DNA of 8,677 bases from Candidatus Gallimonas intestinigallinarum. GTDB taxonomy: Bacteria > Bacillota_A > Clostridia > Christensenellales > Borkfalkiaceae. Below are positions 6,282-8,677 of this stretch, in pieces. Every line of letters starts with the position of its first letter. The first letter of the stretch is position 1. The notes beneath the pieces were generated by a model. That model saw only the letters and a program-made list of their open reading frames with translations, searched no databases and was not told the origin of the DNA. The stretch is taken from contig DXBS01000013.1 of assembly GCA_019116405.1 (NCBI GenBank), positions 1 to 8,677 of the forward strand, in the 5' to 3' direction. Made by a program: the position numbers and the translations under genes.

Positions 6282-7006
6282 ACGAAGAAGAACTGTTCCG
6301 CAAATATCGCGAAACGGGGGACGTCGCGCTGCGCAATCAGATCGTCGAAAAGTACCTCTACATCGCGTCCGTCCTGGCGAAGAAGTTCGTCGGGCGGGGC
6401 GTGGACTATGACGATCTCTATCAGGTGGCGTCCCTGGCGCTCATCCGCGGCGTGGACCGATTCGACGAGAGAAAGGGGCTCAAATTTTCCACATTCATCA
6501 CGCCGACGATCACGGGAGAGATCAAGAACTACTTCCGCGACCGCTCGCGCCTCGTGCACCTGCCCAGAAAGGTCAGCGAACTCAGGGTGGGCATCAAGCG
6601 CGCCTCGGAGGAGTTCTTTGCAGAAAATGGCAGAAAACCGACGGCGGCGGAACTTGCAAAAAAGCTCGGGGTCACTGAGGAAGAGGTGCTGCGCTGCTCG
6701 GATGCGGGCGGCGTCGTCTCGCTGGATACGCCCGTCGACCGCGAGGGGGACGGCATGAGCCTGCACGACGTCCTGCCTGCGGACAACGACGTCTTTGAGG
6801 ACATCGAGGACAGGGACGCCTTGGAATCGGCGCTGAAGATGCTGGAGCCGGAGGAGCGCAAGCTCGTGCACTACCGTTTTGTGCAGGAGCTCTCGCAGAT
6901 GGAGACGGCAAAAAAAATGGGGGTCTCACAGATGAACGTCTCGCGCATGGAACGCAAGATCTTGCAGAAACTGCGGGAGACCCTGAAGCAATCGATGGTG
7001 GGATAA
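6278..7006 (+). CDS. RNA polymerase sigma factor, SigB/SigF/SigG family (closest in pattern to SigB)
   Basis: A group 3 sigma-70 factor of 242 residues that directs RNA polymerase to alternative promoters. Region 2 (about 22-95) holds YDDLYQVASLALIRGVDRFD (44-63) with FSTFITPTITGEIKNYFRDRSR (70-91), then VHLPRKVSEL, very like the VHVPRR-x-KEL of SigB rather than the IRVSRSLRD of SigG. Region 3 (about 103-170) includes GRKPTAAELAKKLGVTEEEV. Region 4 (about 183-235) carries the helix-turn-helix LSQMETAKKMGVSQMNVSRM (205-224) for -35 recognition. The start at 6278 overlaps the preceding stop (ATGA) and gives the family N-terminus; an ORF open to 6044 in this frame runs inside the upstream gene and adds nothing conserved. 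The stop TAA abuts the next ATG with no gap. Context with STAS and RsbW-like genes predicts control by partner switching. The regulon is unknown. Confidence 0.93.
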   Translation: MNEEELFRKYRETGDVALRNQIVEKYLYIASVLAKKFVGRGVDYDDLYQVASLALIRGVDRFDERKGLKFSTFITPTITGEIKNYFRDRSRLVHLPRKVSELRVGIKRASEEFFAENGRKPTAAELAKKLGVTEEEVLRCSDAGGVVSLDTPVDREGDGMSLHDVLPADNDVFEDIEDRDALESALKMLEPEERKLVHYRFVQELSQMETAKKMGVSQMNVSRMERKILQKLRETLKQSMVG

Positions 7007-7366
7007 ATGAAGTTTCAAGTGGACGATATCCGGGCGCTCAGAGCGGCGCTCGAGAGTATGTGCAGTGCGCTCGAGGCACAGTCCGTTCCAGAGAATGCGG
7101 TCTTTGACTGTAAGCTGGTCGCCAACGAACTGCTCATCAATGCGCTCCGCCACGGCGGCGGGCACGCGCTCTTTACTGCCGAGACACAGGCGGACGAAGT
7201 CGTCATCCGCGTGCGCAGCGGCAGTGATTTCCGTCCGCCTGAAAAACCCGCCTGCTCCGGCGTGGATGCAGAATGCGGAAGGGGGCTGTTTTTGGTGGAC
7301 GCGCTCTCCGTCTCGCGCTCTTACAGTAAGGAGGACGGCATCTGCGTCGTCATCCGCATCCGCTGA
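7007..7366 (+). CDS. Short RsbW-like GHKL protein with largely retained ATP-binding motifs (candidate anti-sigma kinase)
   Basis: A 119-residue HATPase_c_2-like protein immediately after the sigma factor (TAA then ATG, zero gap). The N-box is well kept: CKLVANELLINALRHGGG (35-52), with Glu41 and Asn45. The lid/G2 box GRGLFLVDAL (91-100) is also kept and followed by the last strands to the C-terminus. The G1 box is weak: VRSGSDFRPP (69-78) aligns with family V-x-D-x-G-x-G-F-x-P-P, but the adenine-binding Asp appears to be Ser71 and the loop is one residue shorter. It is smaller than typical RsbW and lacks part of the usual N-terminal strand. I infer that this, not the gene before sigma, is the operon's likely ATP-binding anti-sigma or STAS kinase. 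Reduced or unusual nucleotide binding is possible. Other GHKL regulators with different partners cannot be excluded. Confidence 0.78.
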   Translation: MKFQVDDIRALRAALESMCSALEAQSVPENAVFDCKLVANELLINALRHGGGHALFTAETQADEVVIRVRSGSDFRPPEKPACSGVDAECGRGLFLVDALSVSRSYSKEDGICVVIRIR

Positions 7367-7390
7367 CAAAAGGAACCTGACAAATACAGC

Positions 7391-7426
7391 GCCGCGCCCG
7401 CAACAATCGTTGCGGGCGCGGCTTTT
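7391..7426 (+). terminator. Rho-independent terminator at the end of the sigma operon
   Basis: A perfect 14-bp, very GC-rich inverted repeat (7391-7404 with 7409-7422) encloses an AATC loop and is followed by TTTT and a T-rich run to about 7434. It begins 24 nt after the stop of the last operon gene. It lies between convergent genes and could also slow minus-strand transcripts, but the opposite flank has no T-run, so it acts mainly on the plus strand. Confidence 0.9.
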
Positions 7427-7444
7427 CCCTTATTTCATCTGAAA

Positions 7445-8677
7445 TCAGAGGCTGCTCACGTACAGATAGAGTTTGTTGAGCAGCGGCGCGGAGATATGGT
7501 CGCGGAATTTTCCCAGATAGACGAATGCCTGTTTGAAAAATTCCGTATTGTCTCCGCCGATGACGTAGGCGGGCAGATAGCTCAGATCCCCGTGCCGGTT
7601 GGCAATGAACAGATCGCCGAATTCGTTTTTCTCCTGCGGCGTCAGCGAACTGATAAAGGCGTCATAGATATAGGGCGTCGGATCGATGACGGGCGCGGGG
7701 CGCGGCGCGCTCTGATAGGAAGGAGCAGGCATGCTCTGTCGGCGGGGCTGCGGTATGGCAGGCGTCGGCTGCGGCTCCGCCTGATAGGCGGAAGCGTAGG
7801 GGTATGTCGTGCTTGTGTAGCTCTGCGTCTCGTTGGCCGGCGCATTGGCAAGTGCGATCATGTCCCGCTCAAAGGCGGACATGGGTGCCTCCTCTGCCTG
7901 CGGTGCGGGTGCGGCAGGCTCGGGCGCGGGCGTCGGTGCGGGGGCAGGCGTAGGTGTGGGTTGCGCCACGGGCATGGGCATCGCAAAGACGGGCATGGTA
8001 TACATGGGCGCCGCCATGGGCTGCTGCGGCTGTTCTTTGACGGGCTCTGGAACAGGTTCCGGCTCGGGCGCGGGCGCGCTCTGCGCACGCATCTTTTTTG
8101 CGTGCTGCCAGATCGCAGCGATCAACTCCAGCAGGAACGCCGCGAACGGCGCCACGATGCAGAGGATGACGGGCAGAAGGCTGGACGCGGCGATCAGCTG
8201 ATCGAAGCCTTCGCGGATGCCGAGCGCGACGACGAGCACAATGACCGCGGCAAGCAGGAGCAAATAGCGGATGCAGCTGAGGGCATGGTGACTTTTCGTC
8301 CCCATGCGGATCGCTGCGTTCAGCAGGTTGTATATGACAAGCATGGCGACGACAAATGCCGCAATGTTGACGAGCGGGCTCTGCCCGAAGTGCATATAGT
8401 TGACGTCCGCCTCAAGAAATATCGACCCGGGATAGGTCAGGGCAAAGATGGTCGCAAACAGGAGGAGCATGCATCCCAGATCGAGGAAAGCACCCGTGCG
8501 TTTGATCAAAAGATCTGTAACGAACAGCGCGAGCAGCATGACGAGCGCGACGGCGCCCGTGCCCATGTCAAATGCGCCGAAATCAGGCAGGGTAAGACCG
8601 CTGTCCGAGAGCGTGAGGACGCAGAACCACAGCACAAAAAATGCCGCATAGCTCAGAAAAACAAAAATGGTGGCAGT
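7445..8677 (-). CDS. Membrane protein with Pro/Ala-rich linker and compact C-terminal domain, function unknown (5' end beyond window)
   Basis: The frame is open to the window edge, so the N-terminus is missing. A GTG at 8635 is possible, but the 14 upstream codons are open and encode hydrophobic residues that complete a membrane segment, so the real start is probably beyond 8677. The visible 410 residues begin with about six hydrophobic segments (about 4-25, 42-58, 64-82, 102-120, 136-154, 162-190). A linker (about 200-332) rich in Pro, Ala, Glu and Met follows, then a compact domain (about 333-410) with FISSLTPQEKNEFGDLFIA, VIGGDNTEFFKQAFVYLGKFRD and a final LLNKLYLY. I recall similar short C-terminal segments in unnamed clostridial membrane proteins, but cannot name a family. 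A positively charged stretch (QHAKKMR) after the last segment suggests that the linker and domain are cytoplasmic. It is convergent with the sigma operon and not part of it. Confidence 0.75.
   Translation of the reverse strand, partial: TATIFVFLSYAAFFVLWFCVLTLSDSGLTLPDFGAFDMGTGAVALVMLLALFVTDLLIKRTGAFLDLGCMLLLFATIFALTYPGSIFLEADVNYMHFGQSPLVNIAAFVVAMLVIYNLLNAAIRMGTKSHHALSCIRYLLLLAAVIVLVVALGIREGFDQLIAASSLLPVILCIVAPFAAFLLELIAAIWQHAKKMRAQSAPAPEPEPVPEPVKEQPQQPMAAPMYTMPVFAMPMPVAQPTPTPAPAPTPAPEPAAPAPQAEEAPMSAFERDMIALANAPANETQSYTSTTYPYASAYQAEPQPTPAIPQPRRQSMPAPSYQSAPRPAPVIDPTPYIYDAFISSLTPQEKNEFGDLFIANRHGDLSYLPAYVIGGDNTEFFKQAFVYLGKFRDHISAPLLNKLYLYVSSL
7682..8080 (-). repeat. Pro/Ala-rich low-complexity linker coding region
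   Basis: This part of the minus-strand membrane protein gene encodes a proline-rich linker. The most regular stretch (7901-7960) reads as Pro-Thr/Pro-Ala/Pro-Glu dipeptides, and another (about 8017-8080) reads as Pro-Glu/Pro-Val. Between them is a Met-Pro-rich segment. Such linkers are extended and flexible and often evolve fast by codon-repeat slippage. A short non-proline stretch, SAFERDMIALANA, interrupts it and could form a helix or binding motif. Confidence 0.8.

Noticed and set aside
5614..7006. The sporulation operon spoIIAA-spoIIAB-sigF
   Set aside because: Gene order is similar, but the sigma region after region 2 is VHLPRKVSEL, like SigB, the second gene lacks SpoIIAB ATP-site residues, and an extra GHKL gene follows. 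A sporulation role cannot be supported from this sequence.
7432..7445. Small hairpin ATTTCA/TGAAAT at the end of the minus-strand gene
   Set aside because: Six weak A/T-rich pairs around a 2-nt loop are not a stable hairpin and have no T-tract on the minus strand.

Overview
The window looks like a chromosomal segment of a GC-rich member of the Bacillota, probably an uncultured gut Clostridia lineage. The basis is strong AAGGAGG-type ribosome binding sites, sigma-A promoters of the TTGACA/TATAAT type, clostridial-looking HisC and MsmK/UgpC-type proteins, and a SigB-type sigma factor preceded by STAS and RsbW-like genes. The family assignment is inference. There are eight plus-strand genes and one convergent minus-strand gene. 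I see no tRNA, rRNA, CRISPR array, insertion sequence or phage gene.

Layout. (1) 5-1393: a sugar-importer ATPase of the MalK/MsmK/UgpC type with an unusual charged C-terminal tail, closed by a strong terminator at 1411-1443. (2) 1524-2534: a membrane permease of the putative heavy-metal (manganese/arsenic) exporter family with its own consensus promoter, a His-rich cytosolic-type loop and two homologous halves. (3) 2571-5512: a three-gene unit of hisC, a very divergent glycerol-1-phosphate-dehydrogenase-like (AraM-like) protein and a NagD/AraL-type HAD phosphatase. Its promoter overlaps the end of the permease gene and lies so close to hisC that the mRNA may be almost leaderless. (4) 5614-7366: a tightly packed partner-switching module of STAS anti-anti-sigma factor, RsbW-like protein with no recognisable ATP-binding residues, SigB-type sigma factor, and a second short RsbW-like protein that keeps most of them. 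It ends at a strong hairpin at 7391-7426. (5) 7445-8677, minus strand: a multi-pass membrane protein with a long Pro/Ala-rich linker and a compact C-terminal domain, incomplete at its N-terminus because it runs off the window.

How the genes may work together. The sigma module is the most coherent system. The STAS protein carries the phosphorylatable serine position. One RsbW-like protein looks nucleotide-blind and the other looks kinase-like, so the usual single anti-sigma kinase may be divided between two polypeptides flanking the sigma gene. In the hisC unit, an AraM-like and an AraL-like protein sit side by side as in the Bacillus subtilis ara operon, but the AraM-like partner appears to have lost most metal and nucleotide-binding residues. 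The HAD phosphatase beside hisC could alternatively act on histidinol phosphate. The ABC ATPase has no permease partner in view and may serve importers encoded elsewhere.
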